Positions 1 to 10,011 of a DNA stretch of 64,000 nt are shown piece by piece. The stretch is from CAIOHW01 sp046317855 (GTDB taxonomy: Bacteria; Bdellovibrionota; UBA1018). Position 1 is the stretch's first letter; each line of letters starts with the position of its first letter. Under the pieces are notes generated by a model, which saw only the letters and a program-made list of their open reading frames with translations, ran no database searches and was not told the DNA's origin. A program made the translations under genes and the position numbers. The stretch covers positions 1-64,000 of the forward strand of contig JBKCVM010000147.1 in assembly GCA_046317855.1 (NCBI GenBank), given 5' to 3'.

Positions 1-609
1 TATATGACCCGTCTCTGGTGGGTGACCTTTATGGGCAAAGGGCGCACTCATGAGGCAGACCATGCTCATGAGTCGCCTTGGGTGATGACCGCACCCCTGT
101 GGGTGCTAGCCATTCTCAGTGCGGTCGGCGGATTGATGGGAATTCCGCACCACAGTTGGCTTGCGCATTGGCTTGCGCCGGTGATGAATGCTCACCCTGT
201 TATGGCTCCTGGGGTTTCTCCGAGTATGGAGTGGGTGCTGATGGGGGTAAGTGTAGCGGGTGCCCTGGTGGGGATTGGCATTGCTCTCCACTTTTACCGT
301 GACCTGGCAGGCGTCCAGGCGATCCGCTCTAAAATGGCGGCTGTTCATCAGGTGCTCCTCAATAAGTGGTATGTCGATGAGGCTTATCAGGCGGTTTTCG
401 TCCGGCCGATTTACCGCCTGTCACAGCTCCTCTGGCGCTGGATGGATGTTTTCGTGATTGATGGATTGGTCAACGGGGTTGGGCGCCTGAGTGCTTGGGG
501 CGGACAGTCTGCCAAGGCCATCCAGACTGGATCGATCCAGGTGTATGCCATCGTGGCTATTGTGGGCCTTTTGCTGACCGTGGGGTACCTCGTTTATGGA
601 AGTGTTTGA
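1..609 (+). CDS. nuoL: NADH-quinone oxidoreductase subunit L, C-terminal part
   Basis: This is the last 202 residues of the antiporter-like, proton-pumping subunit L of complex I in the inner membrane. The gene starts upstream of the window and reads open from base 1. Hydrophobic segments lie at about residues 27-47, 73-98 and 180-200 of the visible part; the stretch between the last two is amphipathic, as expected for the end of the lateral helix, and the last one is the C-terminal anchor. The stop overlaps nuoM by 14 bases and nuoN follows, the standard L-M-N order. The identification rests on this order and the C-terminal pattern, because the conserved core lies outside the window. Confidence 0.9.
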   Translation, partial: YMTRLWWVTFMGKGRTHEADHAHESPWVMTAPLWVLAILSAVGGLMGIPHHSWLAHWLAPVMNAHPVMAPGVSPSMEWVLMGVSVAGALVGIGIALHFYRDLAGVQAIRSKMAAVHQVLLNKWYVDEAYQAVFVRPIYRLSQLLWRWMDVFVIDGLVNGVGRLSAWGGQSAKAIQTGSIQVYAIVAIVGLLLTVGYLVYGSV

Positions 610-2167
610 TTCTCATCTGCTGACGGTTTTGACGTTTACTCCTTTGGCGTGGGCCGCCGTTGGCGCCGCTTTTCCGGCTGGAGAACAAGGTCGGTTCTCA
701 AGGTGGTGGACGCTTTCGGGCACGCTCGTCACTTTTTTGATTTCGCTCGTCCTGCTTGGGCGTTTTGATTCTGCCCATGGCGATTTTCAGTTTAGAGAAG
801 TCGCGCAGTGGATTCCGGGACTCGGCGTCTCGTACAGTCTTGGTTTGGATGGAATTAGCCTTTGGCTAGTCCTGCTCACCACCTTTTTGATGCCCATTGT
901 GGTGCTGGGGTCCTTTACGGCCATCGGGGAGCGTGTGAAAGAGTATTACTTTCTTTTGCTAGCCCTTGAAACGGCGATGCTGGGAGCCTTCGTCTCTCTG
1001 GATGCCTTTCTTTTCTACGTCTTCTGGGAAGCCATGCTCATCCCCATGTATTTTCTGATCGGGATCTGGGGAGGCAAAGATCGAATTTACGCCGCAATGA
1101 AGCTTTTCATCTACACGATGGCAGGCTCGCTTTTGATGCTGGTGGCGCTGTTCTATTTGGTGTGGCAGCACAAGCTCCAGTTTGGCAACTACTCGGCCAA
1201 TCTGATCGACCTCTATCGTCTCAAGCTCGATGGAGCTGGTTGGCTTTCGCCGCAATCGCTTCTTTTTCTGGCGTTTGCTCTCGCGTTTGCAATCAAAGTT
1301 CCGCTTTTTCCTCTTCATACTTGGTTGCCCGATGCGCACGTTCAGGCGCCCACCGCCGGCTCGGTTATTTTGGCAGGCATTCTACTGAAGATGGGCGGAT
1401 ACGGCTTCATTAGGTTGGCGTTTCCGCTTTTTCCTCAGGCAGTCCATCTGTATCAGCCCGTGTTTTTTGCGCTTGGTGGGATTGCGATCGTCTACGGGGC
1501 CTGGGTGGCGATGATCCAGCCGGACGTCAAGAAGCTTGTGGCTTACTCATCCGTGAGCCACATGGGATATGTTGTGTTGGGGTTATTTTCACTCAACGAG
1601 ATCGGCGTGACTGGAGCCCTCTATCAGATGCTCAATCACGGCATTTCGACTGGTGGATTGTTTCTCCTGGTCGGCATGATCTATGAGCGTCGCCACACGC
1701 GAGAAATCTCTGAGTTTGGTGGAATCACCAAAGTGATGCCACTTTTTGCGATCGCTTTCATGATCATTACGCTCTCTTCAGTTGCGCTGCCAGGCACCAA
1801 CGGATTTGTCGGTGAGTTCATGATTCTACTGGGCACCTGGAAAGTGAGCACCTGGACGGCCGTTGTGGCCGGAACCGGAGTGATTTTTGGCGCGGTCTAT
1901 ATGTTATGGATGTTTCAGCGGGTCATGTTTGGACCGCTCAATAATCCAGAAAATCAGAAATTAAATGATCTGGGCTTGCGCGAAGTGATCGTGATTCTAC
2001 CTCTTCTTTATGCGGCGATCTGGATGGGTGTGCAGCCCAACTATTTTTTCCGCAAGATGGAGGTGTCCGTGGGGCGATTTGTCCGGACGGTTTCGCAAAA
2101 GGCCATGGGTGCCGGAAGTCCGACCAGCACGGCGGCACTTGAGGTAGAAAGCAATGAGGGGTCTTAA
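596..2167 (+). CDS. nuoM: NADH-quinone oxidoreductase subunit M
   Basis: This is an antiporter-like subunit of respiratory complex I, one of the three proton-pumping membrane subunits. Its 523 residues are a polytopic membrane protein of about 14 helices. The key transmembrane glutamate sits in WEAMLIPM at about residue 144, and the family block HTWLPDAHVQAPTAG lies near residue 240. The block KKLVAYSSVSHMGYV near residue 305 carries further conserved charged residues. The length is normal for NuoM. It overlaps nuoL by 14 bases and ends 3 bases before nuoN, so the three are surely co-transcribed. Confidence 0.97.
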   Translation: MEVFDSHLLTVLTFTPLAWAAVGAAFPAGEQGRFSRWWTLSGTLVTFLISLVLLGRFDSAHGDFQFREVAQWIPGLGVSYSLGLDGISLWLVLLTTFLMPIVVLGSFTAIGERVKEYYFLLLALETAMLGAFVSLDAFLFYVFWEAMLIPMYFLIGIWGGKDRIYAAMKLFIYTMAGSLLMLVALFYLVWQHKLQFGNYSANLIDLYRLKLDGAGWLSPQSLLFLAFALAFAIKVPLFPLHTWLPDAHVQAPTAGSVILAGILLKMGGYGFIRLAFPLFPQAVHLYQPVFFALGGIAIVYGAWVAMIQPDVKKLVAYSSVSHMGYVVLGLFSLNEIGVTGALYQMLNHGISTGGLFLLVGMIYERRHTREISEFGGITKVMPLFAIAFMIITLSSVALPGTNGFVGEFMILLGTWKVSTWTAVVAGTGVIFGAVYMLWMFQRVMFGPLNNPENQKLNDLGLREVIVILPLLYAAIWMGVQPNYFFRKMEVSVGRFVRTVSQKAMGAGSPTSTAALEVESNEGS

Positions 2168-2170
2168 TTA

Positions 2171-3802
2171 ATGAACGCGACTGCAGGACTGGTGACCATT
2201 CGTCCGGAACTACTGACTTTTTCACCCGAGCAGATTGCAGCGCTCATGCCCTGGGTTTGGGCGCTTGGAGGACTCATTGCGGCCATGCTGGCTGCGGCGC
2301 TCCTTAGGGGTGCGTCCAAATGGCCTGTGGCCATCATCTGTATGGTCTCTGGGGTGGCCGCAGCTCTCTCGGCGCTCTTGCAGATGGCGCGCCCGACTCA
2401 AGTTTTGTTTAACCAGATGCTTGCAGTGGACTCTTTTTCGATGCTCTTTGTGGCGCTTTTTTGCGGGGCGCTCATCGTGTCGGTGCTGGCGTCCTTGAAG
2501 TATCTGGACCGGGAGGGGTTGCAGCACCCAGAGTATTACATTCTGCTTTTGTTCTCTGCCTTTGGGATGATGGTCATGGCTGCGGCTCAGGATCTCGTCG
2601 TAGTTTTCATTGCCCTCGAGATCATGTCGTTGGCGACCTACATTCTCGTTGGCTTTAGGCGCGCGGACCGTCGCAGCAACGAAGCGGCAATGAAATACTT
2701 TGTGCTCGGTGGCGCCGCTTCTGCCGTGTTCTTGTACGGGACCGCCTTGCTTTACGGCGCCACGGGCTCGATCAATATCGTGCAGATTTTGGGGCGGGTG
2801 CAAGAAGCTCAGGGTGCGATGTCGCCTCTCTTTACGTTGGGGGCTGCTCTGGTGGTTTTTGGTTTTCTCTTCAAGGTAGCCGCTGTTCCGTTTCACATGT
2901 GGATGCCTGACGTCTATGAGGGAGCGCCGATTCCTGTCACGGGTTTCATGACCACCGGAATCAAAGCCGCATCCTTTGCAGCGTTTATCAGGGTCTTTAG
3001 TCATTTGGGTTTTGGCCAGGGCCTGGCTCAGGCGATTCAAGAAAATCTTCATGATTTGATCTGGGTAGTGGCGGCCGCCACGATGGTGATCGGCAACGTC
3101 ATTGCGCTCACGCAGATCAATCTCAAGCGCATGCTGGCTTACTCGTCGATTGCCCACACGGGTTACCTTTTGGTCGGAATGCTTGCCGCGCCCTCGAGTG
3201 AGCTGGGCTATGGGCCAGTTTTTCTGTACCTAGTGTCTTATACGATCATGAATTTGGGTGCGTTTGCTCTTTTAGCCATGCTGTGTCAGCGCGCAGACCT
3301 TGGAACTAACTTGCATGACTTGGCGGGTCTCTCTCGCCGCAACCCCTGGATGGCCTTTGGAATGGCAGTATTTTTGTTCTCCATGGCTGGAATTCCACCG
3401 ACGGCCGGCTTTGCCGCCAAGTATTTGATGCTTTCTACGGCGGTGCAGGCGGGTGAAATCTGGCTCACTGTCATTGCGGTGCTCTGCAGCGCTATTTCGG
3501 TGTACTATTACTTGAGAGTGCTCGTTTACATGTACATGCGTGAGCCTGCTTTGGTGGGGCAGCCTGTGGGTGAGCGTTCTTTTGCAGCATCAGTTGCTGT
3601 TGCTGCAATGGTGGTGCTGACGCTCCAGGTGGGCTTGCTTCCGTCGCCGATGATGGAGCTAGCCAGGGAGGCTGCACTGAAGCCGGCCACTCCGCCCCCG
3701 GTCGTTCGTGGGTCGGATCGGCCTCAAGATGGAGGTCAGGCCTTAGATGGGGCCCCTGTACAAGATCAGGCTCGCGTCGGGAAGGGTGCTGGGACCGCTT
3801 GA
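2171..3802 (+). CDS. nuoN: NADH-quinone oxidoreductase subunit N
   Basis: This is the third antiporter-like complex I subunit. Its 543 residues contain the family blocks FKVAAVPFHMWMPDVYEGAP (about 236-255) and KRMLAYSSIAHTGY (about 318-331). Membrane helices end at about residue 490. The remaining roughly 45 residues are hydrophilic and rich in Pro, Gly, Asp and Gln, which is unusual for NuoN. The last 56 bases overlap the following gene in another frame, so part of this tail is encoded on the DNA that also encodes the next protein's N-terminus. Function is certain; the tail is probably a late extension. Confidence 0.95.
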   Translation: MNATAGLVTIRPELLTFSPEQIAALMPWVWALGGLIAAMLAAALLRGASKWPVAIICMVSGVAAALSALLQMARPTQVLFNQMLAVDSFSMLFVALFCGALIVSVLASLKYLDREGLQHPEYYILLLFSAFGMMVMAAAQDLVVVFIALEIMSLATYILVGFRRADRRSNEAAMKYFVLGGAASAVFLYGTALLYGATGSINIVQILGRVQEAQGAMSPLFTLGAALVVFGFLFKVAAVPFHMWMPDVYEGAPIPVTGFMTTGIKAASFAAFIRVFSHLGFGQGLAQAIQENLHDLIWVVAAATMVIGNVIALTQINLKRMLAYSSIAHTGYLLVGMLAAPSSELGYGPVFLYLVSYTIMNLGAFALLAMLCQRADLGTNLHDLAGLSRRNPWMAFGMAVFLFSMAGIPPTAGFAAKYLMLSTAVQAGEIWLTVIAVLCSAISVYYYLRVLVYMYMREPALVGQPVGERSFAASVAVAAMVVLTLQVGLLPSPMMELAREAALKPATPPPVVRGSDRPQDGGQALDGAPVQDQARVGKGAGTA

Positions 3803-6752
3803 TCTCAAGCGAATCCGCGCGCTCATTTTAGGCGGCCAGATTCTCGGGTCCGAACTCGCCCGTCCTCATCCAGTGGGCGAATGGAAGGAGATGGGCTCGT
3901 TTCCAGAACTGGCCGACATGCTTCTTCAGAATGCGCTGGGTAAACTTTCAGGTACTCCTGAGCCCAGTTCAGTCCAAGATCCTCCAGCTCCAGTAGATTT
4001 AGGCGCAGCGACGCAGATTCTTGCTCCTACGCAGATTCAAGTTGCCCCAAAGCCAGATGAGCCCGAAGAGCTCGAAGAGCCTGATGAAGCCACTGTGGTT
4101 GGGGTGGCGCCGGTTACCTCTTCTCGAGCGGCCTCCGATCTGGAGCCTGAAGAAAAGACCACCCTCGCACCAGCGCTTGAACCCGAAGGCGAAATCGAAA
4201 TTGAGGCTGGGAGCGATCCGGCAACCGCAGTGCTCGAGGCTCTTCCGGAGGTTCGAAATATCGCCAACGAAAAAACGGTGGTGTTCAGCCGCTCCTCTGA
4301 CTCTAAGTCGCTTCCGGGTCGGTTTGGTAACGCCACCACTCGCGCAGCTCGCCGGGCGGTGAGCCCCATCGCAGTGGTACTTTTTGGTGTGTACGTGTTG
4401 GTTGAAGTTTTGAACGGAGGAAGTGGCAGTCAGCTCTCTAGTTCCAAAACTGCTCGAGCCGCGAGGATTAGGCCTGTGCTTCCGTCAGGAACCACAAAGA
4501 CGCCCGACCCCGCTAAAAGCAAAACCCACTACCTTGCGGCACTGGCTCACTATCAGCAAGATACGTTGCCTGCTTACCGAAAGGCAGTGGAAGGGTTTCA
4601 TCGGGCGCTCAAGGCGGACCCGGATAACGTTCGAGCCCTCGCCTTTTTGGCCTCGTCGTATCTGAACCTCATCGATGTTTCGAACAAAGACGAGAACTAC
4701 TTCAGTGTCATTCTGAAGTTGATTGAGCTTTCTCGCGCTAAGGGTGTTGAGCTTCCAGAAACGCTCATCTCAGACGCCGAGTATCTCACCTTCACCGGGC
4801 GCCCATTGGCTGCGCAAAACCGCATTATTGATTATAGCAAGGCGCAGAAGAACTACAGTCAAGTGGTACTAGTTTATTTGGCGCAAGCGCTGATTGCTCG
4901 CGGAGAGTTTGCGCAGGCGGCGAGGTATCTGGCTTCTGTTCCACCAAAGTCTGGAATGGACGCTAAGGCGTATTATCTGAAAGGTCGTGTTGCTGAGGCT
5001 TTGGGCGATTTTGCGGGCGCCGTACGGGAGTATGAGGCGACTCTTAAAGAAAGCCCCAAGCATGGGTTTGCACGTTACCGCATGGTAAAGCTGGCCAATG
5101 CAACCAATGAATTGCCTGCTGTACGAAAGCATCTTGAGTTCATCACGTCGAGTGCAGAGCATCTTCCATCTCGTGAGAGAGCGGATGCATTTTTCATTCG
5201 TTCGCGCTTGGATCAACAAGAGGGCAAGTTGGATGTGGCGTTGGGCCATCTGGAGCGTGCTCTGCGGCTGGAGCCCGAAAACGCAGATTACAATTTAAAT
5301 TATTTTTTGTTGCGCGCGCGCGCGGGGGACTCGTTGCCCGGGCTAAAAAAAGAGGCACGTGTGTATTTCTATATGGCTGAGAGCGAGCGCCTGATTCGTG
5401 AAGGCAAGATCGAAGAGGCGCAAATTCAGCTGATGGAAGCTCGCCGAGAGGCGCCTGAAAATCCGCAGCCACTAGTTCGTTTGGCCAATCTTTTTTACAA
5501 CAACAAGGCCGATGTTTTGAATGCCCGGATTAGCCTAAAAAAGGCAGCTGCCCTAGCACCGTCGGATGTGCGCATCTGGAGTCGGTACATCGAGCTTTTG
5601 ATTCAGAGCTACGAGTGGGACGAGGCCAATCGTGGGTTAGCTCGTCTGCGAACCCTTCCAGTGCAACAAGGGGCCATAGACAAGGCAATGGCCGATTGGT
5701 ACGCGCGCCAGGGGCGACACGAAGAGGCGCAACAGTTTTACAAGAAGGCCCTCTCTCGCGAAGTGATCGAGCCTTCCGTCTACGTTGCCTACGGAAAAAG
5801 CCTGCTTGAGACCAAGAACTACGATCAAGCTCCGTTTATCTTTGCTTTGGCCCAGCGGATGGATCCAGAGAATCCTGAAACGATCGTCGGTACCGCAAAA
5901 GCAATTTTGGGATCTGAGGGGATGGATCGCGCGCTGGCCTATTTGAGAGATGAGCTCCAAAAGGGCAATACAACCCGAGTGGAGTTACTTTGCGCGCTTG
6001 CAGAAATGCTCATTCAAAAAGGGGCATGGGATGAAGCTCAGACCACGAGTGAACAAGCGCGCATGTCAGCTCCTGATGTTGCGCTGCCGTACAAAGTTCA
6101 AGCGCAGCTTGAGCTGGCCAAGCCAGGCTTGCTGCGCACAGGAGGTGAGCTGGGGATGCGCAGGAGAGCGGCGCAGGCCTATCAAAGCTACTTGGATCGC
6201 AGCCCAGCCGATGCTGGGATTCTCTATGAGCGGTACAAACTATTAGTCGAACTTTCCGAGTTCAAAGGGGCTGATGATGCGCTTCAGCGCATTTACGAGC
6301 TTTATCCGCGCTTTCCAAATCTCCACTACAGCAAGGGTTTGATCTACGTGAAATTGGGAAATTTCAAGGCGGCACAGGCGGAGTTTGAGCAAGAACTCAA
6401 AAACGGCAACGGCTCTGTCCAAGTGCTTTTGGCTTTGGGCGGGATTCATGTCGAGCTGAAGGAGCCAGAGCCCGCCCTCAAGTACTTCGTACAAGCGATG
6501 CAGAAGGCTCCGCGCGAGGCTGAGCCCAAAAACCAGGCTGCATACGCAAACTTTCTACTCAAGAAATACGAGGCTTCCACAGCCCTTTATCGCGAGGCCC
6601 TCAAGCTGGACTCTGGCAATCCCATCATCTATCGTCGGCTAGGCGACGCCTATCGCGCAATGTCCGACTTGGCCAACGCGCGCTGGGCGTATCAAAAGTA
6701 CCTTGAGATGGAGCCAGATGCCGCGGATCGTGATTCGCTGCTCCGGTTTTGA
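3747..6752 (+). CDS. GYF-domain, membrane-anchored TPR protein
   Basis: A 1001-residue protein of unknown role. Residues 1-60 match the GYF_2 pattern, with GPLDLKRIRALI followed by a GEWKEM segment. Residues about 75-200 are acidic and rich in Pro, Glu and Ala. One transmembrane segment lies at about 205-222. The rest, from about residue 255 to the end, is a long solenoid of tetratricopeptide-like repeats. Topology is probably cytoplasmic GYF, one membrane span and a periplasmic TPR array. The start at 3747 is needed to complete the GYF domain and has GGAGG 11 bases upstream, despite lying inside nuoN. GYF domains in delta-proteobacterial envelope proteins such as GltJ bind proline-rich partners; a similar adaptor role here is inference. 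Confidence 0.85.
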   Translation: MGPLYKIRLASGRVLGPLDLKRIRALILGGQILGSELARPHPVGEWKEMGSFPELADMLLQNALGKLSGTPEPSSVQDPPAPVDLGAATQILAPTQIQVAPKPDEPEELEEPDEATVVGVAPVTSSRAASDLEPEEKTTLAPALEPEGEIEIEAGSDPATAVLEALPEVRNIANEKTVVFSRSSDSKSLPGRFGNATTRAARRAVSPIAVVLFGVYVLVEVLNGGSGSQLSSSKTARAARIRPVLPSGTTKTPDPAKSKTHYLAALAHYQQDTLPAYRKAVEGFHRALKADPDNVRALAFLASSYLNLIDVSNKDENYFSVILKLIELSRAKGVELPETLISDAEYLTFTGRPLAAQNRIIDYSKAQKNYSQVVLVYLAQALIARGEFAQAARYLASVPPKSGMDAKAYYLKGRVAEALGDFAGAVREYEATLKESPKHGFARYRMVKLANATNELPAVRKHLEFITSSAEHLPSRERADAFFIRSRLDQQEGKLDVALGHLERALRLEPENADYNLNYFLLRARAGDSLPGLKKEARVYFYMAESERLIREGKIEEAQIQLMEARREAPENPQPLVRLANLFYNNKADVLNARISLKKAAALAPSDVRIWSRYIELLIQSYEWDEANRGLARLRTLPVQQGAIDKAMADWYARQGRHEEAQQFYKKALSREVIEPSVYVAYGKSLLETKNYDQAPFIFALAQRMDPENPETIVGTAKAILGSEGMDRALAYLRDELQKGNTTRVELLCALAEMLIQKGAWDEAQTTSEQARMSAPDVALPYKVQAQLELAKPGLLRTGGELGMRRRAAQAYQSYLDRSPADAGILYERYKLLVELSEFKGADDALQRIYELYPRFPNLHYSKGLIYVKLGNFKAAQAEFEQELKNGNGSVQVLLALGGIHVELKEPEPALKYFVQAMQKAPREAEPKNQAAYANFLLKKYEASTALYREALKLDSGNPIIYRRLGDAYRAMSDLANARWAYQKYLEMEPDAADRDSLLRF

Positions 6753-6789
6753 CTTTCGAGCGCATAGGACGACATGGGAGACGCGACGC

Positions 6790-8136
<1,347 letters not shown>

Positions 8137-8151
8137 GAAGTCTTGGCCCGC

Positions 8152-8241
8152 GGAGAGGTGGCAGAGTGGTCGAATGCGCCGGTTTTGAAAACCGGAGTGG
8201 GGGCAACCTCACCGGGGGTTCGAATCCCTCCCTCTCCGCCA
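8152..8241 (+). tRNA. tRNA-Ser(UGA)
   Basis: A 90-base class II tRNA with a long variable arm. The acceptor stem GGAGAGG pairs with CCTCTCC, the discriminator is G and the CCA end is encoded. The anticodon loop shows TGA between CCGGTTT and AAACCGG, reading UCN serine codons. The T loop GGTTCGAATCC is canonical. It lies 15 bases after serS with no terminator between, so it is probably transcribed with the gene for its own synthetase. Confidence 0.97.
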
Positions 8242-8246
8242 CTTTG

Positions 8247-8282
8247 GGGTGTTGGACACCTTTTACTTAAGCGCCGCGTCAT
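8247..8282 (+). repeat. REP-like dispersed element, copy 1, with terminator-like hairpin
   Basis: These 36 bases match 33 of 36 bases of the reverse complement of 21835-21870. Its left part forms a small hairpin, GGTGT-TGG-ACACC at 8248-8260, followed by TTTTA, which can act as the terminator for serS-tRNA-Ser. The right part carries the shared arm ending GCCGCGTCAT. No gene is encoded. It resembles a repetitive extragenic palindrome; with two full copies in one window, a genome-wide family is likely but unproven. Confidence 0.7.
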
Positions 8283-8294
8283 TGAGTTAAAACT

Positions 8295-9023
8295 ATGTGG
8301 CTTTTGCTGGCGGGCCTGATGGCCGGACTCATGGATTCGATCGCGGGTGGCGGGGGGCTGATCACTCTGCCGACTCTGCTGCTCCATGTCGGGCCCGGCG
8401 CCCACGCCATCGGCAGCAACAAGATTCCGGGTTTCATAGCAGCGTTCACTGCGCTGGTGGTTTACGCTCGCAAGGGACATTTGGACTGGCGCGGGGGGAT
8501 CGCGTTTTCGGTGGCGTGTGCTGTCGGAGCCTTCGGCGGGTCTCAGGCAAGCCCCCACATTCCGCCTGAGTTTTTCAGGTACCTTCTGGCCGCTACTGTG
8601 CCGCTTATATTGGGGTTCGTTTTTTTCGGAAATCTTCTGCGCCGCAAGCTCGCTCACGAGCACATTGCTCCGCAGTTTGGCCGGATCATCACAACCGGGC
8701 TTGTCGTGGGTTTTTACGACGGCGCCTGGGGCCCGGGCGGCGGCACCTTCATGCTTCTTGGCCTCATGGGCGTTGCGGGAATGGGACTGTTGCCGGCAAT
8801 TGCGACTTCAAAGTTGGCCAATTCGTTCTCGGCGCTTTTTTCGGGAATTGGTTACTGGAGCGCGGGGCTAGTGCGCGTCGAAGCAGGAGTTGCCGTCGCG
8901 GCCGGCGCCGTGATCGGCGCAACCATTGGTGCGCGAATGGCCTCGGCCAGAGCCGAGCGCGTAGCGCGGCCGGCGCTGGTGGCGGTGGCGATGCTGCTTC
9001 TGTGGCGCGTCTGGGCCATGTAA
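8295..9023 (+). CDS. TSUP-family (TauE/SafE) membrane exporter
   Basis: A 242-residue polytopic inner-membrane protein of the TSUP family, whose members move sulfite, sulfoacetate or other organosulfur anions. The first helix contains the hallmark GLMDSIAGGGGLITLPTLL, and the internal repeat begins near residue 135 with GFYDGAWGPGGG, the matching half-motif. About seven to eight membrane segments are visible and the length is normal. The substrate cannot be told from sequence. The gene stands alone between a tRNA-Ser hairpin and yceI, so there is no pathway context. Confidence 0.88.
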   Translation: MWLLLAGLMAGLMDSIAGGGGLITLPTLLLHVGPGAHAIGSNKIPGFIAAFTALVVYARKGHLDWRGGIAFSVACAVGAFGGSQASPHIPPEFFRYLLAATVPLILGFVFFGNLLRRKLAHEHIAPQFGRIITTGLVVGFYDGAWGPGGGTFMLLGLMGVAGMGLLPAIATSKLANSFSALFSGIGYWSAGLVRVEAGVAVAAGAVIGATIGARMASARAERVARPALVAVAMLLLWRVWAM

Positions 9024-9101
9024 ACAGATTTTTCTTTTCCTCAGGCATCGGCCGTTTGTAGATTGCGTCGGCAAACCATCAACTCAATAAAGGAGGCTAT
9101 T

Positions 9102-9719
9102 ATGAAGACTTTCAAGATGTCCCTCACCCTCGCATTCTCCCTGGCCCTCGCGGCCTTGTTCTCCCTTCCGGCAATGGCCAGCACGGCAGCGACCGCGAAG
9201 ACCTATAAAATCGACGCTGCCCACTCGAGCGCCAGCTTCAAGGTTAAGCACCTGATGAGCAAGACGGCTGGCAACTTTCAGGATTTCAGCGGTTCTTTTA
9301 CTTTTGACGAGAAAAACCCCAAGAGCTTTTCGGGTTCGTTCACGATCCAGTCGAAGTCGATTTTTACTAATAACGCCAAGCGCGATGAGCATCTTCGCGG
9401 AGCAGATTTTTTCGACGTGGCAAAGTTTCCGACCCTGACTTTCGAGGCCAAAGAATTCAAGGCAGCTGGCAAGGGCAAGTACAAGCTGGCCGGCGACCTC
9501 ACCATGCACGGCGTGACCAAGCCCGTGAGCTTTGACGTCGAGTACCTGGGCGGGGGCAAGGATCCGTGGGGTAACGAAAAGGTCGGGTTTACGGCCGCCA
9601 CCAAGGTCAACCGCAAGGATTTTGGCCTCACCTGGAACAAGGTCCTTGAGGCCGGCGGCCTGCTCGTGGGTGAAGAGGTCGAAATCGAAGTCCAGATCGA
9701 AGCCGACGCCACCAAGTAA
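9102..9719 (+). CDS. yceI: YceI-family periplasmic lipid-binding protein
   Basis: A 205-residue exported protein of the YceI family, lipocalin-like beta-barrels that bind isoprenoid lipids in the periplasm. A signal peptide occupies residues 1-26, ending near AMAS. Family features follow: YKIDAAHSSASFKVKHLM, GSFTFD, the KRDEHLRGADFFDVAKFP block and the C-terminal FGLTWNK. The start at 9102 is set by a strong AAGGAGG at 9090-9096; an in-frame codon at 9063 would give a leader without signal character. The ligand and physiological role are unknown. Confidence 0.93.
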   Translation: MKTFKMSLTLAFSLALAALFSLPAMASTAATAKTYKIDAAHSSASFKVKHLMSKTAGNFQDFSGSFTFDEKNPKSFSGSFTIQSKSIFTNNAKRDEHLRGADFFDVAKFPTLTFEAKEFKAAGKGKYKLAGDLTMHGVTKPVSFDVEYLGGGKDPWGNEKVGFTAATKVNRKDFGLTWNKVLEAGGLLVGEEVEIEVQIEADATK

Positions 9720-9720
9720 G

Positions 9721-9807
9721 TGAACTGGTCCCCGTCGCTATGAAGCGCCGGTTCATATTGAAAACCGCCCGGGTGGCTGTTAGGTTCTGGCCCAATTGAC
9801 CCGGGCG
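9721..9807 (+). repeat. Two consecutive stem-loops between yceI and tRNA-Ser
   Basis: Stem-loop 1 pairs TGAACTGG (9721-9728) with CCGGTTCA (9748-9755), one G-T wobble. Stem-loop 2 pairs CGCCCGGGT (9766-9774) with ACCCGGGCG (9799-9807), perfect over 9 bases. Neither is followed by a T-run. They sit directly after the yceI stop and directly before the tRNA, so they may protect the yceI 3' end or mark tRNA processing. Confidence 0.5.
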
Positions 9808-9810
9808 TGC

Positions 9811-9900
9811 GGAGAGATGGCCGAGTGGTCGAAGGCACACCCTTGCTAAGGGTGCAGGGGAGAAATCCCCTCGAGAGTTCGAATCTCTCTCTCTCCGCCA
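9811..9900 (+). tRNA. tRNA-Ser(GCU)
   Basis: A 90-base class II tRNA with acceptor stem GGAGAGA/TCTCTCC, long variable arm, encoded CCA and anticodon GCT in the loop of CACCCTTGCTAAGGGTG. It reads AGC and AGU serine codons. It is the second serine tRNA within 1.7 kb downstream of serS. Confidence 0.97.
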
Positions 9901-10011
9901 TTTTTCAAATAGCCCAGGCGCCTCTCTGTCAAAAACTTGCCGTCCCTCCGCGTTTGACAACCCGAACGCCGGCTGCACACAATGTAAAGGCAGAGGGGGA
10001 GCTGTTCAGCC

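Noticed and set aside
2222..3157. Long minus-strand open frame of 311 codons inside nuoN
   Set aside because: It is the shadow of a strongly conserved membrane protein gene, is rich in Arg/His/Gln and has no start signal or homologous motif.
5312..5324. (GC)n run inside the GYF-TPR gene
   Set aside because: A 13-base GC alternation codes in frame for Arg-Ala residues; it is a possible slippage site, but no evidence of phase variation.
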